Assembly (NCBI RefSeq): GCF_005844425.1
Contig: NZ_SPHL01000020.1
Coordinates: 1-34,828, forward strand
Reading direction: 5' to 3'
Source: Anaerofustis stercorihominis
Lineage (GTDB): Bacteria; Bacillota; Clostridia; Eubacteriales; Anaerofustaceae
Length of the DNA: 34,828 nt
In this document: in pieces, positions 9,256-16,777 of the stretch
How positions within the stretch are numbered: the stretch's first letter is position 1
Layout of the letters: each line of letters starts with the position of its first letter
Program-made: the position numbers and the translations under genes
Notes under the pieces: model-generated
What the model saw: the letters and a program-made list of their open reading frames with translations, nothing else
Databases searched by the model: none
Told to the model about the DNA's origin: nothing

Positions 9256-9340
9256 TTATCTTATATAATATATATATTTGATATTATAACATTTAGGATT
9301 TATAATTAAAAGAGAAGTAGTTTATTAAAAAGGAGATAAC

Positions 9341-9913
9341 ATGGAATTAAAAGATTACTTAAATCATTTAAACGAAGGTAAGGTAGTTAAAGGCGGAAGC
9401 GACGTACATTTATATATGCATAAAGTAAGCGATGAGGCAAGAAGAATTACATCACAAATAAATGGAAAGTATCATACAAACGATGAAATAAGAGAATTAT
9501 TCTCAAAACTTATTGGAAAAGAAGTTGATGAAACATTTGCTTTGTTTCCACCTTTTTATTCTGACTGTGGTAAAAATATAACCGTTGGTAAAAATGTATT
9601 TTTCAACTCCGGCTGCTGTCTGCAAGATCAAGGAGGTATTGAAATAGGGGACGGTTCACTTCTTGGGCATAACGTTGTAATAGCAACCCTTAATCACGAT
9701 TTTAATCCAAATAAAAGAAGCGATATGCATCCAAAACCTGTAAAAATTGGTAAAAACGTATGGGTTGGCGCAAATTCTACAATAGTACCGGGAGTAACCA
9801 TAGGAGACGGAGCAATAGTTGCCGCAGGGGCTGTTGTAACAAAAGATGTTGAAGCAAATTCAATCGTAGGAGGAGTTCCCGCAAAATTTATTAAATATAT
9901 TATTGAAGAATAA
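9341..9913 (+). CDS. Maltose/galactoside O-acetyltransferase-like hexapeptide transferase
   Basis: A 190-residue acetyl-CoA-dependent sugar O-acetyltransferase of the LacA/Maa/NodL type. The N-terminal mac-like helices span about 1-55. The left-handed beta-helix of hexapeptide repeats runs from about 72 to 180 ([24 protein letters not shown]-type turns, [20 protein letters not shown]). His119 in TLNHDF is the likely catalytic base and [11 protein letters not shown] is the usual C-terminal closure. These enzymes are cytoplasmic trimers that probably acetylate non-metabolised sugars; the acceptor here is unknown. AAAAGGAGATAAC precedes the ATG. The gene is divergent from a LysR gene that may control it and ends in its own terminator. 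Confidence 0.9.
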   Translation: MELKDYLNHLNEGKVVKGGSDVHLYMHKVSDEARRITSQINGKYHTNDEIRELFSKLIGKEVDETFALFPPFYSDCGKNITVGKNVFFNSGCCLQDQGGIEIGDGSLLGHNVVIATLNHDFNPNKRSDMHPKPVKIGKNVWVGANSTIVPGVTIGDGAIVAAGAVVTKDVEANSIVGGVPAKFIKYIIEE

Positions 9914-9915
9914 AG

Positions 9916-9940
9916 CACGGTTGTTACCGTGTTTTTATTT
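9916..9940 (+). terminator. Rho-independent terminator after the acetyltransferase gene
   Basis: CACGGT-(TGTT)-ACCGTG followed by a long T-run. The next promoter begins within the same T-rich stretch. Confidence 0.88.
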
Positions 9941-9944
9941 TTTT

Positions 9945-9973
9945 TTGACAATTTAAGTATTTAAGAATATACT
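9945..9973 (+). promoter_or_regulatory. Strong sigma-A promoter of the ferredoxin-arsR operon
   Basis: A perfect TTGACA (9945-9950), a 17-bp spacer and TATACT (9968-9973). It is 26 bp upstream of the ferredoxin start codon, so the 5' leader is very short. Confidence 0.85.
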
Positions 9974-9978
9974 TAAAT
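9951..9978. promoter_or_regulatory. 10-bp inverted repeat inside the promoter, probable ArsR operator
   Basis: ATTTAAGTAT (9951-9960) and ATACTTAAAT (9969-9978) form a perfect inverted repeat with an 8-bp spacer. It fills the -35/-10 spacer and covers the -10 box, so a bound dimer should block RNA polymerase. The ArsR-type protein encoded last in the same operon is the obvious candidate ligand. Confidence 0.6.
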
Positions 9979-9998
9979 AAAAAAATTAGGAGAAGTTA

Positions 9999-10202
9999 AT
10001 GAAAAGTAAATTTTATGCGGTTGTTTCAAATAATTGCGTGGCCTGCGGTGCTTGTATGAAAGTATGTCCAAGAGAGGCCATAAAAGTAAAAAAAGGAGTA
10101 AGAGCTTTTGTTGATGAGTCTTTATGCGTTGGATGCGGGCTTTGTGTCAATACCTGCCCTGCGGGAGTAATCAGCAAAGTAGAAAGGGGAAAAGATGAAT
10201 AA
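9999..10202 (+). CDS. 2[4Fe-4S] ferredoxin
   Basis: A 67-residue clostridial-type ferredoxin with two complete CxxCxxCxxxCP motifs: Cys13, 16, 19, 23 and Cys43, 46, 49, 53. It carries low-potential electrons in the cytoplasm. TTAGGAGAAGTTA precedes the ATG. It overlaps the next gene by 8 bp, which implies translational coupling. In the related NapH/YccM-type membrane proteins a ferredoxin domain is often fused to the C-terminus. Here the neighbour stops right after its second cysteine motif and this separate ferredoxin may fill that role (inference). Confidence 0.93.
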   Translation: MKSKFYAVVSNNCVACGACMKVCPREAIKVKKGVRAFVDESLCVGCGLCVNTCPAGVISKVERGKDE

Positions 10203-10752
10203 GAAAAAACATTGGTATGATTATTTGTGGATATATACACCACTATATTTGATTTTAGGTTTATTTAACATATTATTTGCATGGCTTGGAATGATTGAAT
10301 TTTTAATTCCTCTTTTTATTGCATTATTTGGAGGAGGAAAAGCTTTTTGCAATAAATATTGTGCAAGGGGGCAGTTATTTGATATACTTGGTAATAAGTT
10401 AAATTTATCAAGAAAAAAAGTTCCTCCAAAATTTTTATCGTCTAATTGGTTTAGATATTCATTTTTATTATTTTTTATGAGTATGTTTGTTTTAATGATA
10501 ATAAACACCATAAACGTATTTTGGGGAGTTAATGATTTAAAGGAAGTAATAAAAATTTTATGGACTTTTAAGGTTCCTTTTGGATTTTCTTATACTTCGT
10601 CTATTTTCCCAGACTTTGTAGCACAGTTTGCATTTGGAATGTATGGCATGATGCTTACATCTTCTATTTTAGGTTTTGTTACGATGTTATTTTTTAGACC
10701 TAGAAGCTGGTGTGTGTACTGTCCTATGGGAACAATGACACAGTGTGTGTAA
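10195..10752 (+). CDS. Integral membrane 4Fe-4S protein, NapH/NosR/YccM-like
   Basis: A 185-residue protein with about four hydrophobic helices (roughly 15-45, 88-108, 140-168 and a short one between). It carries two cysteine motifs typical of the Fer4_5 membrane family: FCNKYCARGQLFD (Cys52, Cys56) and CVYCPMGTMTQC (Cys173, Cys176, Cys184). Relatives pass electrons across or along the membrane to periplasmic or membrane acceptors. The protein ends directly after the second motif, so it is short for the family and lacks fused ferredoxin clusters. AGAAAGGGGAAAAG precedes ATG 10195, and the frame overlaps the ferredoxin gene by 8 bp. The electron acceptor is unknown. Confidence 0.82.
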   Translation: MNKKKHWYDYLWIYTPLYLILGLFNILFAWLGMIEFLIPLFIALFGGGKAFCNKYCARGQLFDILGNKLNLSRKKVPPKFLSSNWFRYSFLLFFMSMFVLMIINTINVFWGVNDLKEVIKILWTFKVPFGFSYTSSIFPDFVAQFAFGMYGMMLTSSILGFVTMLFFRPRSWCVYCPMGTMTQCV

Positions 10753-10772
10753 AATAAAGGAAGGTGGTTTTA

Positions 10773-11054
10773 GTGGAATTAAAAGCGCAGAAAGTAAGTG
10801 ATGTTTTAAAAATAATATCAAATAAAAATCGTCTTCTTATTCTATGCTATTTGGAAGAGGGAGAATTAAGTGTAGGTCAATTAAGCGAAAAAATTGATTC
10901 CATTTCCATGGCTGCAATTTCACAGCATTTAAACGCACTTAAACTTGCGGGTATTGTAGAAAGCGAGAAAAAGGGATTAAGTGTTTTTTATCATATAAGT
11001 GATATGAGAGTTGTTGAAGTTATGAAAACTTTAAAAGAACTTTACTATAAATAA
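10773..11054 (+). CDS. ArsR-family regulator lacking the alpha-3 metal-binding cysteines
   Basis: A 93-residue winged-helix repressor. I choose GTG 10773 because AAGGAAGGTGG lies 5 bases before it; the upstream GTG at 10764 overlaps that site and would be untranslatable in practice. The recognition region reads SISMAAISQHLNALKLAGIV and the wing is ESEKKGLSVFYHI. In arsenic sensors the alpha-3 segment is ELCVCDL; here it is ELSVGQL, and the only cysteine is Cys25. Classical As(III)/Cd(II) sensing at alpha-3 is therefore unlikely, and another site or signal must apply. It is the third gene of the ferredoxin operon and probably binds the inverted repeat in that promoter. Confidence 0.88.
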   Translation: MELKAQKVSDVLKIISNKNRLLILCYLEEGELSVGQLSEKIDSISMAAISQHLNALKLAGIVESEKKGLSVFYHISDMRVVEVMKTLKELYYK

Positions 11055-11084
11055 AAAAAGAAAGTATTTATACTTTCTTTTTTT
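11053..11084. terminator. Bidirectional terminator between arsR and the 11084-11554 gene
   Basis: A 14-bp perfect stem (AAAAAAAGAAAGTA / TACTTTCTTTTTTT) around a TTTA loop, with A and T runs on both sides. It serves two convergent genes and overlaps both stop codons. Confidence 0.85.
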
Positions 11085-11554
11085 TAAACTTCGTTGATGA
11101 TTTGTACATCTTTCATTTGTTCTTTTATGTATTCGATGTTTACATCTTTTATCCATATATTTCCATTGTCAACACCAAGTTTATTTCCGTCAATATAGCA
11201 AATAAGCTTTGTTGAATCTTTGAAATATACATATAAGATTTCGCTGGTGGATTCGTTGTTCCCAAGAATTTTAATTTTATAACTGTCCAAAGATCTTATT
11301 ATTTTTGTTACTTCGTTGTCATTTCCGCTTATGGATTTTTTTTCTTCCACAACCGACATGAAAGGCTCGCCTTTGTATTTAATGTATTCTATTTTTGTTA
11401 TTTCTTTACCGGCTATTTGGTTATCCATTACGGAAGATAGCATGCTGTTTTTTGCAATCTTCGGAGTCAGAAACAAAATTAAAATTAGTATTATTCCTAT
11501 AGCAATAAATGGAATATATTTTTTTTTGAAATTTAAGTTAATTTTAGAATTCAT
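11084..11554 (-). CDS. Small single-pass membrane protein of unknown function
   Basis: A 156-residue protein with a basic N-terminus, one membrane helix at about 13-30 (IPFIAIGIILILILFLT) and a roughly 120-residue beta-rich extracellular part. That part shows alternating short strands (ITKIEYIKY, KIKILGNN, EILYVYFKD, KLICYIDGN) and no cysteine cluster or enzyme motif. I do not recognise the family. It starts 10 bp after the stop of the PII-like gene, with only a weak AAAGAAAA ribosome site, so it is probably expressed by coupled translation from that operon. Confidence 0.7.
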   Translation of the reverse strand: MNSKINLNFKKKYIPFIAIGIILILILFLTPKIAKNSMLSSVMDNQIAGKEITKIEYIKYKGEPFMSVVEEKKSISGNDNEVTKIIRSLDSYKIKILGNNESTSEILYVYFKDSTKLICYIDGNKLGVDNGNIWIKDVNIEYIKEQMKDVQIINEV

Positions 11555-11564
11555 TTTTCTTTAA

Positions 11565-11915
11565 TTATTTTAAATCCTTTCCTTTATAACCAATTACTTC
11601 CATTACAGGGATTACGAACATAAAGCCAAGCCCTTTGGTTTCTATATTGCCAAGGAGTTTCATAATTTCTATTTTTACTTCATCAAGCTTTTCTTCGCTT
11701 TTGATAATTGAAATTATTGTAACGTTCTTAGGTTTGTTTCCGTTTAAAATTTTTCTGATAGAAGTAAATGTATAATCTTCATTATTATAATGCATGTTTA
11801 CTTTTCCAAGTCCCGTTGAATTAAACAATGTTCCTCCCACTTCACATCTGGACAATATTTCATGCACATCATCCACCAAATACATATCGTTTAAAATGAT
11901 AAACAGAGCATACAT
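11565..11915 (-). CDS. PII-like small signalling-fold protein
   Basis: A 116-residue cytoplasmic protein with the beta-alpha-beta-beta-alpha-beta pattern of PII/CutA-type trimers: MYALFIILND ... VDDVHEILSR ... GTLFNSTGLG ... KNVTIISIIKSEEKLDEVK ... GFMFVIPVMEVIG. The stretch at about 36-57 would be the T-loop. Canonical GlnB motifs (the uridylylated tyrosine, the ATP-binding signature) are not recognisable, so nitrogen sensing should not be assumed. ACGTGTGGAGGTAGAAAA precedes the ATG. It is co-oriented with and 10 bp from the membrane protein gene downstream, a pairing that suggests it regulates or senses with that protein (inference). Confidence 0.6.
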   Translation of the reverse strand: MYALFIILNDMYLVDDVHEILSRCEVGGTLFNSTGLGKVNMHYNNEDYTFTSIRKILNGNKPKNVTIISIIKSEEKLDEVKIEIMKLLGNIETKGLGFMFVIPVMEVIGYKGKDLK

Positions 11916-12004
11916 TTTTCTACCTCCACACGTATCATATATAATTTAGTGTAACACAATTTTTTAAAAAAATCTAATAAAAAACAGAGGTTTGGTATTT
12001 TTTC

Positions 12005-12033
12005 TTGTATTTTAAATTTAGTTAGGGTATAAT
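12005..12033 (+). promoter_or_regulatory. Sigma-A promoter of the bactofilin gene
   Basis: TTGTAT (12005-12010), a 17-bp spacer and a perfect TATAAT (12028-12033), 52 bp upstream of the start codon. Confidence 0.7.
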
Positions 12034-12084
12034 TAATAAATGATTAGACAATTTCTAAAGATTATTTAAAGAGAGGTTGATATA

Positions 12085-12531
12085 ATGGCAAAAAGCAAGC
12101 TTCAAGTATCTAATAAAAGGGTTAATTACGAACAAATTGATACTATTGTGGGAAGTGATATAACTTTTATCGGAGATCTTGCAGCCGGTGGAAACGTAAG
12201 ATATGAAGGTAACTTAAAAGGTAATGTTAATTTAGCCGGTAATATTATTGTCGGAAGAAATGCGTTTATTGCAGGTAACATTAATGCTAAAAATGTTCAT
12301 ATAATAGGTACGGTGGAAGGAATTGTTACATGTGAACAATTAAAAATATTATCTACCGGTAAACTAACCGGAGACGTTTATGTTGATAACATCATCATTG
12401 ATGAAGGTGCTATTTTTATAGGTGCATGCAAAACAAAAGTTGCAGATATGGAAGATGAAACTCAAATAAGCGAAGCAATGGCAAGCGATAAAGATGTAGA
12501 CTTAGACACAAAAGAATCTGAAGAAGCTTAA
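12085..12531 (+). CDS. Bactofilin (polymer-forming cytoskeletal protein)
   Basis: A 148-residue protein with the central beta-helical bactofilin domain at about 22-115. It is built of short glycine-spaced rungs (FIGDLAAGGNVRYEGNLKG, NVNLAGNIIVGRNAFIAG, GKLTGDVYVDNIIIDEGAIF). It has a short basic N-terminus and an acidic, disordered C-terminal tail (about 120-148). Bactofilins polymerise without nucleotide at the membrane and often position wall enzymes. GAGAGGTTGATATA precedes the ATG. The DUF1858 gene follows after 80 bp, possibly by readthrough. Confidence 0.9.
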   Translation: MAKSKLQVSNKRVNYEQIDTIVGSDITFIGDLAAGGNVRYEGNLKGNVNLAGNIIVGRNAFIAGNINAKNVHIIGTVEGIVTCEQLKILSTGKLTGDVYVDNIIIDEGAIFIGACKTKVADMEDETQISEAMASDKDVDLDTKESEEA

Positions 12532-12611
12532 TTTGTGATAACCTTAATCTAAAGTTTAAATAAATTCTTTATTGAAAAATTTAAACAATTTAATTATTTG
12601 GAGGTAAGAAA

Positions 12612-12803
12612 ATGAAAATAACAAAAGAAATGGGAATTATGGATATAGTAAACAAATATCCTCAAGCTGTTTCAGTATTTCAAGCATACGGAATGGGATG
12701 TGTAGGATGTATGGCAGCAAGATTTGAAACATTAGAAGAAGGAGCTATGGCTCACGGAATCAACGTTGACGAACTTGTTGATGATTTAAACGAAAATATT
12801 TAG
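12612..12803 (+). CDS. DUF1858 small redox-disulfide protein
   Basis: A 63-residue protein of the DUF1858 family, some members of which occur beside hybrid-cluster (prismane) proteins. Typical features are MKITKEMGIMDIVNKYP, VFQAYGMGCVGC with the Cys30-x2-Cys33 pair, and the LEEGAMAHGINVDELVDDLN helix. The CxxC suggests a dithiol/disulfide or metal-binding role, but no biochemical function is established that I can name. TTTGGAGGTAAGAAA precedes the ATG, and a strong terminator follows 4 bp after the stop. No hybrid-cluster protein gene is in the window. Confidence 0.9.
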   Translation: MKITKEMGIMDIVNKYPQAVSVFQAYGMGCVGCMAARFETLEEGAMAHGINVDELVDDLNENI

Positions 12804-12807
12804 TTTT

Positions 12808-12835
12808 AAAGCCTCTTTTATCAGAGGCTTTTTTT
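12808..12835 (+). terminator. Rho-independent terminator after the DUF1858 gene
   Basis: AAAGCCTCT-(TTTATC)-AGAGGCTTT followed by further Ts. The same stem sequence recurs in the terminator after hppA (29368-29389). The next gene's ribosome site begins immediately after the T-run. Confidence 0.92.
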
Positions 12836-12845
12836 GAGGAGATTT

Positions 12846-13400
12846 ATGGCGAAACATTTGTATGAAAATATATATGAAAAAGCAGATTATGTAAGAGAGA
12901 AATATTTTGTTGATACTTATCCCGTAAGTTTTGATAAATTTGATGAAATATTTGAAGATTTACACTATAAAGTGAAATTTTTTGATAATTGCGATAAGTC
13001 ATGCGTTATCGGAAATATGCTTATTGTAGGTAATACTTCAATGGATGAAGAAGAATTTTTAAGGAAAAATTCTACACTAAGTGATGAGACAAAAAAGAGG
13101 AGAGAGGCTTTGGCTCATGAAGCAGGGCATTTGTTCTGTCACAGCATAAATCAGCTTGAAAGTTTAGACTTATCCCTTAATAAAGAAGAAGCTCAGGCTG
13201 ATGCTTTTTCTTTGTATTTTCTAATTCCCGATGATTTGTTTGAGAGTTTTTATAAAGAGTCTTATAATTCTTATGGCTCTTTTAATTATTATGAAGCCAG
13301 TGATACTTTTGGGGTTACTGTTGAATTTATAAAAAAGAGAAAAAAATATTTTGAAAAAAGTATGAGACACGAAAAAGAAAGGTTCTTTGATGATTTTTAA
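12846..13400 (+). CDS. ImmA/IrrE-family zinc metallopeptidase
   Basis: A 184-residue protein starting at ATG 12846 behind GAGGAGA; an upstream TTG at 12834 lies in the terminator T-run and is rejected. The zinc-binding helix is ALAHEAGHLFCH (HEAGH at 91-95, with Glu92 catalytic). The third ligand is probably Glu115 in the EEAQADAFSLYFLIP segment, the usual family pattern. Such peptidases cleave a partner repressor (ImmR, DdrO), usually encoded next door, but no HTH partner gene is adjacent here, so the target is unknown. Its translation start is only 10 bp beyond the previous terminator, so a promoter of its own is not obvious and some readthrough is likely. Confidence 0.88.
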   Translation: MAKHLYENIYEKADYVREKYFVDTYPVSFDKFDEIFEDLHYKVKFFDNCDKSCVIGNMLIVGNTSMDEEEFLRKNSTLSDETKKRREALAHEAGHLFCHSINQLESLDLSLNKEEAQADAFSLYFLIPDDLFESFYKESYNSYGSFNYYEASDTFGVTVEFIKKRKKYFEKSMRHEKERFFDDF

Positions 13401-13430
13401 AACTTCCTTAATATTTGAGGAAGTTTTTTT
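13399..13430 (+). terminator. Rho-independent terminator after the ImmA/IrrE gene
   Basis: AAAACTTCCT at 13399-13408 pairs with AGGAAGTTTT at 13418-13427 around a 9-base loop, followed by Ts. It begins at the stop codon. Confidence 0.88.
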
Positions 13431-13463
13431 GTGACTAAAATGTGACCAAATGTTCTAATATTA

Positions 13464-13492
13464 TTGCAATTTACCTAAAAATATATTATCTT
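13464..13492 (+). promoter_or_regulatory. Weak candidate promoter of dprA-topA
   Basis: TTGCAA (13464-13469), 17 bp, TATCTT (13487-13492); each box matches 4 of 6 consensus bases. It is 30 bp upstream of the dprA start codon, in the only intergenic space available. Confidence 0.35.
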
Positions 13493-13521
13493 TAACATAT
13501 ACATATAAAGAGGAGAGAAAA

Positions 13522-14649
13522 ATGAACATATCAAAATGGCTATGGCTTATTTCAACTCAAAATATCGGTGCAAAAAGAGCAATTGATTTATATGATTATT
13601 TCGGTTCAATTGATGCGGTATATGAAAATGATAATATAAGCGAATATATGAAAATAAAGGGCATAAATATGGATACTGCTACAAGAATGGTTACCGACAA
13701 GGATTTGAAGAAATACGATAGAATAATAGATAAAATGTATAATGAAAGCATAAACTATATTACCATGGACGATAAGTATTATCCTTGTGCTTTAATGGAT
13801 ACATACGATTATCCTCCTGTGCTTTTTTATAAAGGAAAGAATCTATTTATGGAAGATAATCCAATGATTTCAATGGTTGGAACAAGAAGAGCAAGCAATT
13901 ACGGTATGAATGTCGCAAAGCAGTTTGCAAGAGAATTTTCAAATAACGGTCTTGATGTTGTAAGCGGTATGGCAATAGGAATAGATACATATGCCCATAA
14001 AGGAGCCTTAGAGGGAATGGGGGATACCATAGCTGTTTTAGGATGCGGGGTAGATAAAGTTTATCCTAAATCAAACAGGAAGATATATGATGAAATAATA
14101 GAAGGAAGAGGTATGGTTGTTAGCGAATATTTGCCAGGAACGGAACCTTTAAGTCATCATTTCCCTGCAAGAAACAGAATAATAAGTGGGCTTTCGCAAG
14201 GAACTGTTGTTATAGAAGCATCCTTTAAAAGCGGGTCTTTGATAACTGCAAAATATGCTAACGAACAGGGAAGAGAAGTTTATGCAGTTCCGGGAAATAT
14301 AACTTCCAGAGTATGCGAAGGCAGTAATGCATTATTAAAAGACGGTGCCAAAATTATTTTAAGCGCAAATGATGTTTTGGAAGATTTATATTATATTTTA
14401 AAAAGACCTGTTATGCATAAGGTGACGGAAATTATAAAAGAAGAAGATTTTTATGATGATATTTTGAATAAATATAATTTAACAAAAGAAGAAAAGCTTA
14501 TATGTGAACTTATAAGAGATGGTGACAATACGGCTGATTTAATAAGCAGAAAGCTTTCAAAAGAAATAAACTTTATAAATTCAACCTTGACAATGTTAGA
14601 AATAAGAGGTATTGTTATTAGCACAGGCGCAAAGCTTGAATTAAGATAG
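13522..14649 (+). CDS. dprA: DNA-processing protein DprA (Smf)
   Basis: A 375-residue protein that binds incoming single-stranded DNA and loads RecA during natural transformation. The N-terminal helical (SAM-like) part covers about 1-100. The Rossmann-type DprA core runs from about 113 to 300 (MVGTRRASNYG, VVSGMAIGIDTYAHKGAL, TIAVLGCGVDKVYP, HFPARNRIISGLS, SGSLITAKYANEQGREVYAVPG). A C-terminal winged helix closes it at about 312-375 (ISRKLSKEINFINSTLTMLE). The length is normal. AAAGAGGAGAGAAAA precedes the ATG. It is followed after 36 bp by topA, the conserved Firmicute order; no com genes are visible here, so competence cannot be concluded. Confidence 0.96.
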   Translation: MNISKWLWLISTQNIGAKRAIDLYDYFGSIDAVYENDNISEYMKIKGINMDTATRMVTDKDLKKYDRIIDKMYNESINYITMDDKYYPCALMDTYDYPPVLFYKGKNLFMEDNPMISMVGTRRASNYGMNVAKQFAREFSNNGLDVVSGMAIGIDTYAHKGALEGMGDTIAVLGCGVDKVYPKSNRKIYDEIIEGRGMVVSEYLPGTEPLSHHFPARNRIISGLSQGTVVIEASFKSGSLITAKYANEQGREVYAVPGNITSRVCEGSNALLKDGAKIILSANDVLEDLYYILKRPVMHKVTEIIKEEDFYDDILNKYNLTKEEKLICELIRDGDNTADLISRKLSKEINFINSTLTMLEIRGIVISTGAKLELR

Positions 14650-14685
14650 GCTTTGAAGTCTATTATTACTTGAAAGGAGCAGTAG

Positions 14686-16752
14686 ATGTCTTATAGATTA
14701 GTAATAGTCGAATCACCTGCTAAAGCGAAGACAATACAAAAATATCTTCCAAAGGATTGTAAGGTTGTAGCCTCAAAAGGACACGTTATAGACCTTCCAA
14801 AATCAAAACTTGGAATTGATATTGAAAATAATTTTGAACCTGAATACAAGACTATAAGAGGTCAGGGGGAAAGACTTAAAAAACTTAAATCTGATGCAAA
14901 AAAAGCCGATGAAGTCATTCTCGCAACTGATAACGATAGAGAAGGAGAAGCTATTTCTTGGCATATCGCCAACTATCTTGGTCTTGATTTGAATGATAAA
15001 AACAGAATGGAGTTTTTGGAAATTACTCCATCAGCAATAAACAACGCCATTAATCATAAAAGAAAAATAGATATGAACATCGTTGATGCACAACAAGCAA
15101 GAAGAGTTCTTGATAGGCTTGTTGGTTATAAAATAAGCCCTGTACTTTGGAGTAAAGTACTTCGTGGACTTAGTGCGGGAAGAGTTCAATCTGTTGCTCT
15201 TAGAATGATTGTTGATAGAGAAAATGAAATAAGAAACTTTGTAAGTGAAGAATACTGGATAATGGACGGTATTTTTAAAAAAAAAGATACAAAAGAAGAA
15301 TTTTTCAGTAAGCTTGCTTTAATAAACGGTAAAAAAGCCCAAATAAATAATAAAGAAGAAAGCGATAAAATAATAGAAGAATTAAAGAAAAATGCTTTTA
15401 TTGTAAAAGATGTTAAAAAAGGAGAGAAGAAGAAAAATTCACCGCCTCCTTTTGAAACAAGTTCTCTTCAACAAGATGCAAGCAATAAACTTGGTTTTTC
15501 AATTTCCAAAACAATGATGCTTGCTCAACAATTATATGAAGGGGTTGAAGTTGAGGGAATAGGACAAATAGGTCTTATCACTTATCTTAGAACTGACTCT
15601 ACAAGACTTTCAAAAGAAGCAGTTGAAGCGGGAAGTAAGTTTATAAAAGATAAATATGGAGATGAATATCTTGGATATACAGGTCCTAAAGGCAAAAGCA
15701 ACAGTAAAATTCAAGATGCCCATGAAGCAATTAGACCTACTGATGTAAACTTAACTCCTGAAAAATTAAAAACATCTCTTACTGCTGATCAGTTAAAACT
15801 TTATACTTTAGTTTATAACAGATTTTTGGCATCTTTGATGAGCCCTGCTGTTTATGATACTTTAAGGGTTGATATAGAAAACGGAAGTTACACATTCCGT
15901 TCAACAGGTTCAAGGGTAAAATTCAAAGGTTATCTTGAAGTTTACAGTTATGCTTCAAAGAAAGAAGATGAAAATGAAAGTATACCACTTGTTGAAAAGG
16001 GCGAAGAGGTTTTATTAAAAGAATTAAAACCTGCTCAAAAATTCACACAGCCTCCTGCAAGATATAACGAGGCAAGTCTTGTTAAGGTTTTAAAAGAAGA
16101 GGGAATAGGAAGACCTTCTACATATTCTCAAATAATCAATACAATAAAAAACAGAGGATATGTTGAACTTGACCAAAGAAGATTTGTTCCAACAATGATA
16201 GGGGAAGCCGTTGATAAACTTTTAAGGGAGAATTTCGAGGATATAGTAGATATAGATTTTACGGCGAACATGGAAAGTAACCTTGATGATATTGAAGAAG
16301 GAAGCAAAAAATGGAAAGACGTAATATCTGATTTTTACAAAGGACTTGAAAAAGAACTTGAACATGTTAAGGAAATTGAAAGAATAAAACTTCCGGAAGA
16401 ACAAACCGATGAAGTATGCGAAAACTGTGGTAAACCTATGGTTATAAAATACGGTAGATTTGGAAAGTTTATGGCTTGTAGCGGTTATCCGGAATGTAAG
16501 ACCACAAAGGCTATCGTTAAAGAAATTGATGCTTCTTGCCCAAAATGCGGCGGTCAAATTGTTGAAAGAAAAAGCAAAAAGGGAAGTGTATTTTACGGAT
16601 GTAAGAACTATCCTAACTGTGATTTTGCTTCTTCACAAAAACCAACGAGAAAACTTTGCCCTAAATGCGGAGAAATTTTATACGAAAGCAAAGGTAAAAA
16701 GAAAAGTTTATTTTGCAAAAACAAAGAATGTAAATATAAAGAAGAATTATAA
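14686..16752 (+). CDS. topA: DNA topoisomerase I (type IA)
   Basis: A 688-residue enzyme that relaxes negative supercoils by a 5'-phosphotyrosine intermediate. The Toprim domain has the invariant Glu9 (IVESPAKAKTI) and Asp82-x-Asp84-x-Glu86 in TDNDREGEA. The gate domain has GLSAGRVQSVALRMIVDRE, and the catalytic residue is Tyr300 in IGLITYLRTDST. From about residue 578 there are three C-terminal zinc ribbons: CENCGKPM ... CSGYPEC, CPKCGGQI ... CKNYPNC and CPKCGEIL ... CKNKEC. AAAGGAGCAGTAG precedes the ATG. It is the second gene of dprA-topA and is closed by a strong terminator. Confidence 0.98.
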   Translation: MSYRLVIVESPAKAKTIQKYLPKDCKVVASKGHVIDLPKSKLGIDIENNFEPEYKTIRGQGERLKKLKSDAKKADEVILATDNDREGEAISWHIANYLGLDLNDKNRMEFLEITPSAINNAINHKRKIDMNIVDAQQARRVLDRLVGYKISPVLWSKVLRGLSAGRVQSVALRMIVDRENEIRNFVSEEYWIMDGIFKKKDTKEEFFSKLALINGKKAQINNKEESDKIIEELKKNAFIVKDVKKGEKKKNSPPPFETSSLQQDASNKLGFSISKTMMLAQQLYEGVEVEGIGQIGLITYLRTDSTRLSKEAVEAGSKFIKDKYGDEYLGYTGPKGKSNSKIQDAHEAIRPTDVNLTPEKLKTSLTADQLKLYTLVYNRFLASLMSPAVYDTLRVDIENGSYTFRSTGSRVKFKGYLEVYSYASKKEDENESIPLVEKGEEVLLKELKPAQKFTQPPARYNEASLVKVLKEEGIGRPSTYSQIINTIKNRGYVELDQRRFVPTMIGEAVDKLLRENFEDIVDIDFTANMESNLDDIEEGSKKWKDVISDFYKGLEKELEHVKEIERIKLPEEQTDEVCENCGKPMVIKYGRFGKFMACSGYPECKTTKAIVKEIDASCPKCGGQIVERKSKKGSVFYGCKNYPNCDFASSQKPTRKLCPKCGEILYESKGKKKSLFCKNKECKYKEEL

Positions 16753-16777
16753 AAAGAGAGGAAACTCTCTTTTTTTA
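16751..16777 (+). terminator. Rho-independent terminator after topA
   Basis: AAAAAGAGAG-(GAAA)-CTCTCTTTTT with a GNRA tetraloop, followed by Ts, overlapping the topA stop. Confidence 0.92.

Noticed and set aside
12554-12586. GTTTAAAT ... ATTTAAAC inverted repeat between the bactofilin and DUF1858 genes
   Set aside because: All A/T apart from the end bases, with no T-run and no promoter overlap; not distinguishable from background.
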